Shown piece after piece: positions 37,530-47,197 of a DNA stretch of 56,412 nucleotides (position 1 is its first letter; each line of letters begins with the position of its first letter). Location of the stretch: the NCBI GenBank assembly GCA_903919615.1, contig CAIXIX010000563.1, positions 1 through 56,412 of the forward strand. The letters run 5' to 3'. Both the position numbers and the translations under genes were made by a program. The DNA comes from an uncultured Chthonomonas sp. GTDB lineage: Bacteria; Armatimonadota; Chthonomonadetes; Chthonomonadales; Chthonomonadaceae. The notes beneath the pieces are model-generated. The model saw only the letters and a program-made list of their open reading frames with translations. It had not been told where the DNA came from and searched no databases.

Positions 37530-38480
37530 ATGAACGCGCAACGTAAACGCAACATTACAGCTGTCGGAGTTACCCTCCTGCTGGTGGCTATGCCATGCGT
37601 CTTCGTCGCACGACAGTATCACCAGATGAAGTTGGATCGGGCTTTGATTGCCGCTATTAGACGAGAAGATGCCGATGGTGTGGACCTGCTTCTGGCAAGC
37701 GGCGCAAATGCAAACGCGAGAGATACGCCTCCGAGATCCGTAATCCAAAACATCAGAATTATGATGCGTGCAAAGCCAGACCCGTGGCCAACTGCATTGG
37801 TCGTCGCCGTTGACCCACCAAGAGTTCCCCGAATCGTCAAGGATCTTATTGCCGCCGGCGCCGACGTTAATGCGAAAGATGTGCAAGGTAATACTGCTCT
37901 AGATCGTGCCGCTTACTATGATATTGGCGAATGCATTCAAATCCTGATAGCCGCAGGGGCGAATGTAAACGCAACAAGTGACACTGAAACGCCCCTCTAT
38001 AACGCTTCCGACAGTGGGAATGCACAAGTCGTCGGCATTCTGCTAAACTCAGGCGCAAATGTTAATGCGCGATTGAAATATGGTTCTACAGCCCTAATGG
38101 CGGCAAGCAGTGCGAATCATCCTAAAATCTTGAATGCGCTATTAGTCGCAGGAGCAGACGTTAATTTGTCAGATACTCAGGGGTACACAGCGTTACGTCT
38201 TACACTAAGTCAAAACCAGTCCGAGTGCTGCAGAGCTCTCGTCTCTGCGGGTGCTGACGTAAACGCAAAGACTTTTAATGACTTCACACCCCTGCATTTC
38301 GCTGCTGTTGAGGGCAATCCCGATACTATCAGAGTCTTAATCCAAGCGGGAGCCAAATTGAATGCCCGTGATAAGTGGGGCAGAACTCCACTGGACATGG
38401 CTATATCGCCAACTGTTCGTAAGCGGGGCAACACGGCAAGGGTCATCAGAGTGCTCAAAGCCGCACGAGCGAAGATGTAG
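37530..38480 (+). CDS. Membrane-anchored ankyrin-repeat protein
   Basis: 316 aa. One N-terminal signal anchor (about 10-28) and then about eight ankyrin repeats from residue 35 to the end, each with a 'GA(D/N)VNA' turn. A longer insert replaces part of the second repeat (about 66-100). The anchor is short and the C-terminal side is entirely repeats, so the repeats probably face the periplasm. Ankyrin arrays bind proteins; no partner is adjacent. It is similar in plan to the protein at 180-1067 but has one membrane segment instead of three. Confidence 0.8.
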   Translation: MNAQRKRNITAVGVTLLLVAMPCVFVARQYHQMKLDRALIAAIRREDADGVDLLLASGANANARDTPPRSVIQNIRIMMRAKPDPWPTALVVAVDPPRVPRIVKDLIAAGADVNAKDVQGNTALDRAAYYDIGECIQILIAAGANVNATSDTETPLYNASDSGNAQVVGILLNSGANVNARLKYGSTALMAASSANHPKILNALLVAGADVNLSDTQGYTALRLTLSQNQSECCRALVSAGADVNAKTFNDFTPLHFAAVEGNPDTIRVLIQAGAKLNARDKWGRTPLDMAISPTVRKRGNTARVIRVLKAARAKM

Positions 38481-38754
38481 GTGTCTGAAGCTCGGCACGA
38501 GCGCATCCGGACAGGGACAAGCCACTGTCCCTACATTGATCGTCGCATACCGGATGGCACAGGATGTGATTACCCACGCTTTAAATCCTCCGTCTCCCTC
38601 CTGTCACCATAAGCTCACCTTCAATCCGACAGCCACCCAATTACCGTATTACCGCTTTACCCGTTTGCCCCATTACCTTTCCCCCAAGGAGGTAATGCGA
38701 CACATGCCCTTGTATATGTGCAATGATGTAACAAAGACGCATCATCACTTCTTA
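38481..38754. other. Intergenic region with two hairpins
   Basis: It contains agggaca/tgtccct (38513-38519/38526-38532), a possible 3' hairpin of the ankyrin gene without U-tract, and attacct/aggtaat (38672-38678/38690-38696). No gene is supported. The conserved nuo promoter box begins at its right end. Confidence 0.5.
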
Positions 38755-38801
38755 ATTCCCCCATTTTGCGGATGGAGGAGGCGGATGCCTCTGGCTATAA
38801 T
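38755..38801 (+). promoter_or_regulatory. nuo operon promoter with conserved box
   Basis: The box ttcccccattttgcggatgg (38756-38775, preceded by A) is followed by exactly 20 bp and then TATAAT (38796-38801). It differs from the korA copy at one of 21 positions. The predicted start near 38808 leaves a 21-nt leader before ATG 38829. Confidence 0.7.
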
Positions 38802-38828
38802 AACGGCGTTGTGCGGCTTAGAGGAAAC

Positions 38829-39854
38829 ATGGACCTTCGAACAGATTATCTTGGGCTGGATCTGAAGAACCCCATCGTTGCAGCAGCATCTCCACTCTCC
38901 TACTCCCTTGATGGAATCAAGAGGCTGGAAGATGCTGGTGCAGCTGCAATCGTGCTGTTTTCCGTCTTCGAAGAGCAGATATCGAATGGCGAAGGGCAGG
39001 TTAACCTCTACCTCGATCTGCAGGGCAATGCTGCTAGCGACAACCGGCTTGCATATCCCAAGGCTTCCGAGTATCGCGTAACCCCCGAAGGTTATCTAGA
39101 ACACATAGCGAAGGCCAGACAGGCCGCAGGCATCCCAATTATCGCCAGCATCAACGGTGTATCTGCCGGTGAGTGGCTTAATTTTGCCAAATCAATTGAG
39201 CAGGCTGGAGCCGCCGCGATCGAACTCAACCTTTACTATGTGCCAACCGATATTGAACTGACCAGCCTAACAACCGAGTGGATGTATCTGGATGCGGTCG
39301 CAGAAGTTGCCGCGATGGTGAACATCCCGCTTGCAGTAAAGGTCAGCCCATTCTTTAGCGCGATGCCCTGGATGTTGAACAAACTTGCCGGCGCAGGCGC
39401 GAACGGCCTTGTTCTCTTTAACCGGTTCTATCAGCCGGAGCTCGACATTGAGGCGCTAGAGGCAAAGCCTGGCATACAACTTAGCCGGTCCGAGGACCTA
39501 GCGCTTCCAATTAGATGGGTTTCTCTACTACACGGCCGCATCCCGGCCGATTTTGCCGTTACAGGGGGTGTTCACACCTACCGCGACGTCATTAAATCGG
39601 TTATGGCGGGCGCCAATGTGGTAATGATGGCTGCAGAGCTGCTGCAGAACGGTGTTGAGCGCATTGGAGAGATACTCAGCGAAATCGCTCCGTGGATGGA
39701 AGCGCACGAGTTCGGCTCTATCGATTCGATGCGAGGCTTCATGAGTGAGCGTTTCGCCATTGCGCCAGAGATTTTCGAACGTGGCAGCTACGCGAGAGCG
39801 CTGGTTTCCTACGCAGACGCACAGCGACGTGCGGCATTGAATATCACAGACTAG
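38829..39854 (+). CDS. Dihydroorotate dehydrogenase-like flavoprotein
   Basis: 341 aa from ATG 38829 (GAGG upstream, just after the promoter). A TIM-barrel FMN enzyme related to PyrD: LKNPIVAAASPLS at the start, IIASINGVSAGEW, LAVKVSPFF and a C-terminal phosphate-binding TGGVHTYRDV ... MAGANVVMM. This subfamily is often found beside ferredoxin-dependent oxidoreductases and need not act on dihydroorotate. It is 17 bp upstream of nuoA in the same direction, so it heads the complex I operon. A role in pyrimidine synthesis or as a flavin electron entry point are both possible; context favours neither firmly. Confidence 0.87.
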   Translation: MDLRTDYLGLDLKNPIVAAASPLSYSLDGIKRLEDAGAAAIVLFSVFEEQISNGEGQVNLYLDLQGNAASDNRLAYPKASEYRVTPEGYLEHIAKARQAAGIPIIASINGVSAGEWLNFAKSIEQAGAAAIELNLYYVPTDIELTSLTTEWMYLDAVAEVAAMVNIPLAVKVSPFFSAMPWMLNKLAGAGANGLVLFNRFYQPELDIEALEAKPGIQLSRSEDLALPIRWVSLLHGRIPADFAVTGGVHTYRDVIKSVMAGANVVMMAAELLQNGVERIGEILSEIAPWMEAHEFGSIDSMRGFMSERFAIAPEIFERGSYARALVSYADAQRRAALNITD

Positions 39855-39871
39855 AAAGCGAGAGAGCGCCG

Positions 39872-40246
39872 TTGCACAACTTGGCTCCATCAGGAACGCA
39901 ATACCTTGCCGTCGTGGTTTTCACACTGGTTGGCATCGCGTTTGTAGCGGGAACCCTGATCTTTTCAAGACTGATCCAGCCCCATGCGCCGAACGCAGCG
40001 AAAACGTCCACCTATGAGTGCGGCGTTCTTCCGGTCGGCCGCGCATGGCAACAGTTTAATCCGCACTACTATCTCTTCGCTCTGCTTTTCGTGGTTTTCG
40101 ATGTTGAAGCCGCCTTTCTCTTCCCCTGGGCGCTCGCTTACAAGGCTGTCGGCGCCTATGCTGTGGCTGAAATGATCATCTTTGTTGCGCTGCTCGGCGT
40201 CGGGCTGGCGTATGCATGGCGCCGAGGGGCGCTGGAATGGGAATAA
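39872..40246 (+). CDS. nuoA: NADH-quinone oxidoreductase subunit A-like
   Basis: 124 aa with three membrane helices (about 10-33, 65-88, 93-115). The family signature [15 protein letters not shown] ... [21 protein letters not shown] is intact. It forms part of the quinone-channel end of complex I. The start is TTG 39872 (GAGAG upstream). Its end overlaps nuoB by 10 bp. Confidence 0.92.
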   Translation: MHNLAPSGTQYLAVVVFTLVGIAFVAGTLIFSRLIQPHAPNAAKTSTYECGVLPVGRAWQQFNPHYYLFALLFVVFDVEAAFLFPWALAYKAVGAYAVAEMIIFVALLGVGLAYAWRRGALEWE

Positions 40247-40836
40247 CGTTGGACAAGCCGCTTACTCAAAAAGAGGTCGATACCTGGCGCGTGCCTATTC
40301 CTGGTGGCGCAGTCCTTCTTGCTCCTGCGGATCGGCTCGCACAATGGGCCCGTAAAAACTCGCTCTGGTCGCTAACCTTCGGGTTGAGCTGCTGTGCTAT
40401 CGAGATGATGGCAGCCGGTGCGGCGCGAAACGACCTGGATCGCTTCGGAATGTTCTTCAGAGCGACCCCGAGGCAAGCGGACGTAATGATCGTTGCAGGA
40501 TGGGTATCCGTAAAGATGGCGCCCTTCATCAAAACCCTCTACGATCAGATGCCAGAGCCAAAATATGTGATCGCCATGGGCGGGTGCGCCTCTGCAGGCG
40601 GCCCGTACCGCGACAGCATTACGGTGGTAAAAGGCGCGGACCAGTTCATACCGGTGGATGTTTATGTGTATGGCTGTCCTCCTCGTCCAGAGAATCTCAT
40701 TAACGGCATCATAAAGCTGCAGGAGGTTGTGATGTCTGAACATGCGATGACAAGACGCGGACAACCGCTGCCAAAGCGAACACCAATCGTCATCACAGAC
40801 TTCGGAGATGCATCGTCTGTGGGCGAGCAGTCCTGA
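40237..40836 (+). CDS. nuoB: Complex I subunit B (N2 cluster)
   Basis: 199 aa from ATG 40237 (GAGGGG about 7 nt upstream). It carries the last 4Fe-4S cluster N2: tandem Cys in LSCCAIE, then GGCASAGG and YGCPPRP. This cluster passes electrons to quinone. It overlaps the nuoA stop codon. Confidence 0.95.
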   Translation: MGITLDKPLTQKEVDTWRVPIPGGAVLLAPADRLAQWARKNSLWSLTFGLSCCAIEMMAAGAARNDLDRFGMFFRATPRQADVMIVAGWVSVKMAPFIKTLYDQMPEPKYVIAMGGCASAGGPYRDSITVVKGADQFIPVDVYVYGCPPRPENLINGIIKLQEVVMSEHAMTRRGQPLPKRTPIVITDFGDASSVGEQS

Positions 40837-40850
40837 CACAGGTTAAAAGA

Positions 40851-41336
40851 ATGACCCCTGACGAGATCAAAGCAAAGTTCGAGGGCAGCGTCCTCAGTGT
40901 GGAAGAGGTGAAGGGTGACCTTCATCTTACTGCCGCTGCCGAGGGATTCGACGAACTCTGCACCTTTCTGCGGGACGATCCCGAATGCCTGTTCGATTAC
41001 CCTGGCGATCTCACCGGCCGCGACACCGGCAAAGAGATCCTGCTCTGGTATCGGCTCTATTCGATGAAGCGCAACCAGACAGCACTAATTATCGTTTCAC
41101 TTCCGCTCGAGTCGCCAGAAATCCAGTCGGTGACCGCCATCTGGCCGGGCCTTAACTGGTTTGAACGTGAATGCTACGACATGTACGGAGTGCATTTCAC
41201 GGGTCACCCGGACCAGGGATCGCCCGAAACGATGCGTATTCTTCTGCCGGAAGACTGGGAGGGCCATCCCTTCCGCAAAGATTACAAGCCTGTATTCAGC
41301 GGTAATCCGCTGCATGGCCCACAAGAGACCAACTGA
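40851..41336 (+). CDS. nuoC: Complex I subunit C
   Basis: 161 aa, a peripheral-arm subunit that contacts NuoD. Family signature: WFERECYDMYGVHFTGHPD followed by RILLPEDWEGHPFRKDY. It is separate from nuoD, as in most bacteria outside Enterobacteria. Starts 15 bp after nuoB. Confidence 0.95.
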   Translation: MTPDEIKAKFEGSVLSVEEVKGDLHLTAAAEGFDELCTFLRDDPECLFDYPGDLTGRDTGKEILLWYRLYSMKRNQTALIIVSLPLESPEIQSVTAIWPGLNWFERECYDMYGVHFTGHPDQGSPETMRILLPEDWEGHPFRKDYKPVFSGNPLHGPQETN

Positions 41337-41404
41337 GCCGTGTCCAGTTCGGGCGAAACAGAGAAGATCGCCCGGCGGTTGCGTAGAGAAACGGAACCCA
41401 TTCC

Positions 41405-42514
41405 ATGGTGAGTACAGCAGCAGAGCCTACGACAGTTACGGTGAACCTTGGACCGCAGCACCCATCAACTCACGGTGTGTTGCGAATCCTGGTTGAACTG
41501 GATGGTGAGATTGTCGTTAGCTGTCGCCCTGTCATTGGCTACCTGCATCGAGGCCTCGAGAAGATGCTCGAGTCGCGCAGCTACAAACAGACCGTTCCAT
41601 TCACCGATCGAATGGACTACTGCGCTGCGCTCAATGGCAATCTCGCGATCTCGCAGGCGATTGAGCGCGTTGGCGGCCTCGAGCCGCCGGAGCGAGCCCA
41701 GTACCTCCGCGTCCTGCTATGCGAGCTAAACCGGATCGCCAGCCATCTCCTCTTCGTTGGCACGTTTGCGATGGATATCGGCGCAACCACAGCCTTCCTT
41801 TACGCCTTTAGAGAGAGAGAGAAAGCTCTCGACCTCTTTGAAACAATGACTGGCGCAAGGCTCACGTACAACTACATTCGCCCGGGCGGCATTCCTGCAG
41901 ACATGCCCGATGGCTTCTCTGGCGCGCTGCTGCAATTTCTCGATGAGCTGCAGATTGCCCTGGATGAGAACGATCGCCTCGTTACAAACAACAGGATCTT
42001 TGTGGATAGGCTTGTCGGTGTCGGAGTGCTGACGCCGGAGATGGCGATCGCATACGGCGCATCTGGCCCTGTGGCCCGCGGCTCGGGGCTGAACTTCGAT
42101 ATTCGCCGCTGCGCTCCCTACGAGGTCTACGACCGCCTGGATTTTGACGTGGCAGTGTTTGATGGCTGCGACTGCTATGCGCGGTACTTAGTGAGGATCG
42201 AGGAGATGCGTCAGAGCGCAAAGATCATCAAACAGTGCCTGCGCGATATGCCTGAGGGCGAAATCATGACGAAGATGCCCAAGATTTTTAAACCCGCAGC
42301 CGGCTCGGCCTATTCCCGCACAGAGTCGCCGAGAGGTGAGCTCTCTTTCTATGTGGTGAGCGACGGAACACCGAACCCGGCGCGCATGCATGGCAGAACG
42401 CCCTCGTTCGTACATCTTAGCCTTCTGCCTGCCATGCTGCCCGGAACAAAGATTGCCGATGTTATCGCCATTCTCGGCAGTCTCGACACAGTCCTTGGAG
42501 AGGTGGATCGATGA
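41405..42514 (+). CDS. nuoD: Complex I subunit D (quinone-binding)
   Basis: 369 aa, a 49-kDa-type subunit that lines the quinone pocket. Visible are NLGPQHPSTHGVLRI, GYLHRGLEKM with the quinone-contacting His, and GCDCYARYLVRIEEM; its hydrogenase ancestry is seen in layout but the NiFe Cys ligands are absent, as usual for NuoD. The gap to nuoC is 68 bp without a visible terminator. Confidence 0.95.
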   Translation: MVSTAAEPTTVTVNLGPQHPSTHGVLRILVELDGEIVVSCRPVIGYLHRGLEKMLESRSYKQTVPFTDRMDYCAALNGNLAISQAIERVGGLEPPERAQYLRVLLCELNRIASHLLFVGTFAMDIGATTAFLYAFREREKALDLFETMTGARLTYNYIRPGGIPADMPDGFSGALLQFLDELQIALDENDRLVTNNRIFVDRLVGVGVLTPEMAIAYGASGPVARGSGLNFDIRRCAPYEVYDRLDFDVAVFDGCDCYARYLVRIEEMRQSAKIIKQCLRDMPEGEIMTKMPKIFKPAAGSAYSRTESPRGELSFYVVSDGTPNPARMHGRTPSFVHLSLLPAMLPGTKIADVIAILGSLDTVLGEVDR

Positions 42515-43623
42515 CCGCCAACACGCTGAGACAGACAAAAACGATCCAGGCTGGCCAGATCGTATCCGGCACCGTGATAACCTTCGTGATCATTGGCGCC
42601 ATCACTCTGCTGGCACACCTGCCCTGGGGCTGGACCAAGCCTGTCACCAGTTTCATTGCAAACTATCCACTGCTCAATGCCTTCGTAAGCGCATTCATTG
42701 TCGCAAACGTGGTAGCGCTGCAGTGCCTTGTGCTGATCTGGATAGAGCGAAAATTCGCTGGCTGGATGCAGGCCCGCGTTGGACCAATGCACGTTGGGTG
42801 GAAGGGCACATTACAAACAGTGGCCGATGCGGTTAAGCTTCTGCTGAAAGAGGACATTGTTCCTGCGGATGCAGATGTACCCATGTTTGCGCTGGCGCCC
42901 TATCTTGTATTCATACCGTCGCTGCTTACCTTCATGGTTTTGCCATTCACCTCCGCGTGGGTCGGGTTCGATTACAGCCTCGGCGCGCTCTTTGTTCTCA
43001 GCATCTCGGCGCTCTCAATCCTCGGAGTGTTTGCAGCAGGATGGGGCAGCAACAATAAGTATTCGCTTCTTGGTGGTATGCGAGCCGTCGCGCAGTTGCT
43101 CTCCTACGACATCCCACTTATCCTCAGTGTACTGTCTGTGGTGATGCTGTCCGGAACGCTCTCACTGACAAAGATTGTGGAGCAGCAATCGAGCGGCTGG
43201 AATATCGTACGGCACCCGTTTCTGATGATCCCGGCGTTTGTCATGTTTATTATATGCACGCTCGCCGAAGTCAATCGAACACCCTTCGACCTTCCAGAAG
43301 CGGAGTCGGAGCTTGTTAGCGGTTTCCATACCGAATACTCGGGCATGCGGTTCGCCTTCTTCTTCCTTGCCGAATTCGCAAACAACTTCTTCTCGGGCGG
43401 GCTCGCAGCAACGCTCTTCTTTGGCGGCTGGCTTGGCGCCGGGCTTCCTGCAGCGCTCTGGTTTACGCTGAAGACGCTGCTGGTTATCTGCCTGATGATG
43501 TGGATACGATGGACACTGCCACGGCTTCGCGTAGACCAGATGATGAGCTTCTGCTGGAAGATACTGGTGCCGGCCGGAATGGCGCTGATCTGCGCCACAG
43601 CGCTGGCTACGGTAGGGCATTGA
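42511..43623 (+). CDS. nuoH: Complex I subunit H
   Basis: 370 aa with eight or more membrane helices. Conserved acidic-arginine region: WIERKFAGWMQARVGPMHVG and EVNRTPFDLPEAESELVSGFHTEY (shortened), which connects the quinone site to the proton channels. Its ATGA overlaps nuoD. The usual genes E, F and G are absent between D and H. Confidence 0.95.
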   Translation: MTANTLRQTKTIQAGQIVSGTVITFVIIGAITLLAHLPWGWTKPVTSFIANYPLLNAFVSAFIVANVVALQCLVLIWIERKFAGWMQARVGPMHVGWKGTLQTVADAVKLLLKEDIVPADADVPMFALAPYLVFIPSLLTFMVLPFTSAWVGFDYSLGALFVLSISALSILGVFAAGWGSNNKYSLLGGMRAVAQLLSYDIPLILSVLSVVMLSGTLSLTKIVEQQSSGWNIVRHPFLMIPAFVMFIICTLAEVNRTPFDLPEAESELVSGFHTEYSGMRFAFFFLAEFANNFFSGGLAATLFFGGWLGAGLPAALWFTLKTLLVICLMMWIRWTLPRLRVDQMMSFCWKILVPAGMALICATALATVGH

Positions 43624-43790
43624 TGACAGTAATATCTGATCGACGAAATCGAGTGCAAATAGCACCTAACCTGCACTCAGAACGAACGCATTTCCTCTCT
43701 CTCCCCGCTTGCGTGGGAGAGGGTCGGGGTGAGGGGCAAGTCTAGCTTGAAACTCAGATCCAAGATAAACATACAGGAGCCGATGCCGCT
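43624..43790. repeat. Palindromic element inside the nuo operon
   Basis: The stretch cctctctctccccgcttgcg, then tgggagagggtcggggtgagg (about 43694-43738), is an imperfect palindrome of the dispersed GC-rich type. It sits in the 167-bp gap between nuoH and nuoI and could attenuate or stabilise the operon mRNA. Confidence 0.6.
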
Positions 43791-44372
43791 ATGAACTCGC
43801 TCCGCGATGGGATATCGGGCTTCACCAGCTTTCTTAAGGGAATGTCAGTTACCCTTAGCAACCTGGTTCGCCGCGAAAAGATCACCGTACTCTATCCGTA
43901 TGAGAAGGTTGACGTCGCTCCGCGCTATCGCGGGCTCTTTGTTCTTCCGTTTAACGAGGAGAACCACCGGCTGAACTGTACCGGATGCACTCTCTGCATT
44001 CAGGCCTGCCCTACTGGCGTCATCACGCTAACGAAACATGGCGCTGGCAAGCACGGCGGCATCTCAGACTTTCAAATGGATCTGGGACGCTGCATGTTCT
44101 GCAACCTCTGCATCGAGGCATGCCCGTTCGAAGCGATTGAAATGACGACCGCCTTTGAACTCGCTGGCACCGATAGAAACACATGCGTTTTTCCGCTAAC
44201 GGCGCTGGCACAGGGCGGTGCGGCTTCCGTGCAGACGAATATGGAGACGATTACCAACGCGCTCGCCGCCGAAGCTGCTGCCAAAGAGGCTGCAGCAAAG
44301 GCGAAAGGCGAGGCAGCGGCACTGGCTGCTCACGCGCCAAAGCCCGCGCCACCAGGGGGAACTGCAGAATGA
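43791..44372 (+). CDS. nuoI: Complex I subunit I (two 4Fe-4S clusters)
   Basis: 193 aa. Two CxxCxxCxxxCP motifs (CTGCTLCIQACP and CMFCNLCIEACP) bind clusters N6a and N6b. The C-terminal 45 residues are an Ala/Lys/Pro-rich tail not needed for cluster binding and longer than in most NuoI. In enzymes lacking NuoEFG this subunit is the likely docking site for ferredoxin; that is inferred. Its stop overlaps nuoJ (ATGA). Confidence 0.95.
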   Translation: MNSLRDGISGFTSFLKGMSVTLSNLVRREKITVLYPYEKVDVAPRYRGLFVLPFNEENHRLNCTGCTLCIQACPTGVITLTKHGAGKHGGISDFQMDLGRCMFCNLCIEACPFEAIEMTTAFELAGTDRNTCVFPLTALAQGGAASVQTNMETITNALAAEAAAKEAAAKAKGEAAALAAHAPKPAPPGGTAE

Positions 44373-44932
44373 ACCAGGCTGCAAGTATGATTGCGTTCTA
44401 TAGCCTTGCCGCACTAACGCTCATTCCCGCGCTCTTCGTGGTGAATTCGCGCAGCATCGTGCACGCAGGCTTCTGGCTGCTTCCCTGTTTTCTTGGAGTC
44501 GCAGGTCTATATGCCGCGCTCGAGGCGCACTTCTTCTTCGTGACGCAGCTTATGATCTATGCGGGCGCAATTATGGTGCTTATCCTCTTTGCGCTGATGC
44601 TCACCAGAAATGCAATGGATCCTTCCGCTCCACAGCATAACAAATTTAGACCGGTGGCTGGACTGATCTGCGGAGCATTCGGACTGCTGGCATCCTGGGC
44701 GCTTACCCAGCATGCCTGGCAGATTACCGACCAGAGCCCACAGAGCGCAGTTGAGCAGACTACCGCTCTCGGCAATGCTCTAATCGGCATGTACGCCGTG
44801 CCTTTTGAGGTCGCTTCCCTTCTGCTACTGGCCGCCCTTATTGGCGCCATCGTGCTTGCTAAGGTAGAACGGGGTCCTGCTCCGGAAACGGCGCCACTCG
44901 CCGACCTTGAAGCAATTCACACGCTCGAATAG
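44369..44932 (+). CDS. nuoJ: Complex I subunit J
   Basis: 187 aa from ATG 44369; the longer open frame back to 44183 lies in another frame of nuoI and is spurious. Five membrane helices, with the family's QLMIYAGAIMVLILFALML stretch in helix 3. Overlaps nuoI by 4 bp. Confidence 0.93.
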   Translation: MNQAASMIAFYSLAALTLIPALFVVNSRSIVHAGFWLLPCFLGVAGLYAALEAHFFFVTQLMIYAGAIMVLILFALMLTRNAMDPSAPQHNKFRPVAGLICGAFGLLASWALTQHAWQITDQSPQSAVEQTTALGNALIGMYAVPFEVASLLLLAALIGAIVLAKVERGPAPETAPLADLEAIHTLE

Positions 44933-44954
44933 AAAGTGTTGAGAAGAAGTCGTT

Positions 44955-45260
44955 ATGGGGCTTACAAACTATCTAATCGTTAGCGCGCTGCTATTCGCAA
45001 TTGGAACTTACGGCGTCATCACACGGCGCAATGCGATTGCCGTGCTGATGGGCATTGAGTTGATGTTGAATGCCGCAAATATTAACTTTCTGGCCTTCTG
45101 GCGTTTCCTGCATCCCGCTTCCATGGAGCCGCAAGTCTTCGTACTGGTTGGCCTCACCGTAGCGGCAGCAGATGCAGCGATTGGCCTCGCTGTCGTGCTG
45201 AACCTGTATCGCGAATTTGGCGCCGTTGAAGTCGATCGCGCCGACACATTGAAAGGATAG
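44955..45260 (+). CDS. nuoK: Complex I subunit K
   Basis: 101 aa, three membrane helices with the conserved glutamate in MGIELMLNAANINF and a second Glu-free VGLTVAAADAAIGLAVV helix. It is part of the proton pathway. It lies 22 bp after nuoJ. Confidence 0.94.
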   Translation: MGLTNYLIVSALLFAIGTYGVITRRNAIAVLMGIELMLNAANINFLAFWRFLHPASMEPQVFVLVGLTVAAADAAIGLAVVLNLYREFGAVEVDRADTLKG

Positions 45261-45265
45261 GGCCC

Positions 45266-47191
45266 GTGGCAGCATTTTCCGCTTTACCGCTCTGGCTCCT
45301 ACCACTGGCGCCGTTTATTGCAGCCGCCCTGTGCGCGGTGATCGCTCTCTCGGGCAACAAGAGCGCCGCGAAGGCCGCGCCTGCGCTGACACTTGTCGCG
45401 ACCATTGTCTCAGCGCTGATTGCGCTTGCTCATGTACCTGGTGAAGGGCACATTGCAAGCCAGAGTTACGAATGGCTTACCATCGGAACCGGGCTTAAGA
45501 TTACTCTGAGCGTTCATCTCGACGCGCTCGCCTGGACCATGGTTGCGGTTGTTTGCCTGGTTAGCACTCTCGTGCAGATCTACTCAACCGCTTATATGAA
45601 GGGTGAGGCCGGGTTCGCACGCTACTACGCCTGCCTCGCGATGTTCACCTGCTCGATGCTCGCACTGGTGCTTGCAGATAACCTCTTTCAGCTCTACATC
45701 TCCTGGGAACTGGTCGGGATCTGTTCCTATCTGCTGATCGGCTTCTGGTGGACGAAGAAATCAGCCGGAGACGCGTCAAAGAAAGCATTTATCGTCACAC
45801 GATTTGGCGATGTCGGCTTTTTTCTTGGCGTGCTCTTAATGGTCTCCGCTGCAGGATCGTTCCAGTTCACGGAAGTGGCGCATGCGGTCACCCAGATATC
45901 CAGCGGGCAGCTAACTTCGCTGCCGCTGTTGGGCCCGCAACTTTTCCTTATAATTGCACCTCTACTCCTTTTCTGCGGCGCCGTTGGCAAATCCGCCCAA
46001 TTCCCGCTCCATATCTGGCTGCCAGATGCGATGGAGGGTCCCACCCCGGTATCGGCGCTTATCCATGCTGCGACGATGGTTGCCGCCGGCGTCTACATGG
46101 TGGCGCGCCTACTTCCCGTATTTGCCGCGAGCCAGGTTGTGATGAACATTATCATCATTACCGGATCGATCACCGCGCTAATAGCAGCAACAATCGCTCT
46201 GGTACAGACCGACATTAAGAAAGTAATGGCCTACTCCACGATCAGCCAGTTAGGCTATATGTTCATCGGTCTCGGTGTTGGCAGCCGCGATGCGGGCATG
46301 TTCCACCTCGTAACGCACGCGATGTTTAAAGCGCTCCTCTTCCTGACAGCCGGCTCCGTTATTCATGCGCTGCACCACTCCGCAACGCCGAATGATATGC
46401 GGCTTATGGGTGGCCTTTCAAAGAAGATGCGCGTCACTTCGATCACCTGTGGCATCGGAGTTCTGGCACTTGCCGGTTTGCCGGGTCTTAGCGGGTTCTG
46501 GAGCAAAGAGGCGATCCTCGGCGCCGCACTAGAGAACCACAGTCCGGTCGCGATGCTCGGATTGGCCGTTGCGCTGCTTGTTGCCGCCATGACCGCTTTC
46601 TACAGCACACGAATGTGGTTGATGACCTTCTACGGCACATCGAGATCGCATGAAGCGGAGCACGCACATGAGGGCCCGGCAAGCATGACGGTGCCGCTGA
46701 TGATCCTGGCAGCCCTATCCGTTGGATTAGGGTTCTGGCTTAAGTCCGGCGGCAGGTTGTCAGCCTTCCTCGGCGGTGGAGTGGAATCCGCCCCTGAGCA
46801 CATGACACTCTGGCTCACCGCTGTTGCGAGCCTCTGCGCACTGGGAGGCATCGGAGTAGCGTGGAGCATCTACGGAAAGCAGTCGCTGGCTGCGGACCCT
46901 ATCGAGAAAATTCCTGGCTACAAACTCTTCGTAAACCTGTGGTACATCGACGACTTCTGGAGCAAAGGGGCAGCCGCGGGAGCCCTCGCATTTGGCCGCT
47001 TCGTCGCATGGTTCGACCGAACGGTTATTGATGGCCTTATAAACGTAATCGGGGGCGCCTGCCAGCTCGTAGGCAATCGCCTGCGGAAATCGGCTACGGG
47101 CCAGACGCAGCTCTATACCACGGTAGTAATGGCTGGACTTGTAATCGCAGTTCTTGCGATCTCTTATTTGCAGCAGGTCGGAGGACGGTAA
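45266..47191 (+). CDS. nuoL: Complex I proton-pumping subunit L
   Basis: 641 aa, about 16 helices, GTG start 5 bp after nuoK. The antiporter-like core shows SWELVGICSYLLIGFWW, LPDAMEGPTPVSALIHAATMV and KKVMAYSTISQLGYM; the C-terminal part supplies the lateral helix. Confidence 0.95.
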   Translation: MAAFSALPLWLLPLAPFIAAALCAVIALSGNKSAAKAAPALTLVATIVSALIALAHVPGEGHIASQSYEWLTIGTGLKITLSVHLDALAWTMVAVVCLVSTLVQIYSTAYMKGEAGFARYYACLAMFTCSMLALVLADNLFQLYISWELVGICSYLLIGFWWTKKSAGDASKKAFIVTRFGDVGFFLGVLLMVSAAGSFQFTEVAHAVTQISSGQLTSLPLLGPQLFLIIAPLLLFCGAVGKSAQFPLHIWLPDAMEGPTPVSALIHAATMVAAGVYMVARLLPVFAASQVVMNIIIITGSITALIAATIALVQTDIKKVMAYSTISQLGYMFIGLGVGSRDAGMFHLVTHAMFKALLFLTAGSVIHALHHSATPNDMRLMGGLSKKMRVTSITCGIGVLALAGLPGLSGFWSKEAILGAALENHSPVAMLGLAVALLVAAMTAFYSTRMWLMTFYGTSRSHEAEHAHEGPASMTVPLMILAALSVGLGFWLKSGGRLSAFLGGGVESAPEHMTLWLTAVASLCALGGIGVAWSIYGKQSLAADPIEKIPGYKLFVNLWYIDDFWSKGAAAGALAFGRFVAWFDRTVIDGLINVIGGACQLVGNRLRKSATGQTQLYTTVVMAGLVIAVLAISYLQQVGGR

Positions 47192-47197
47192 CACAAG

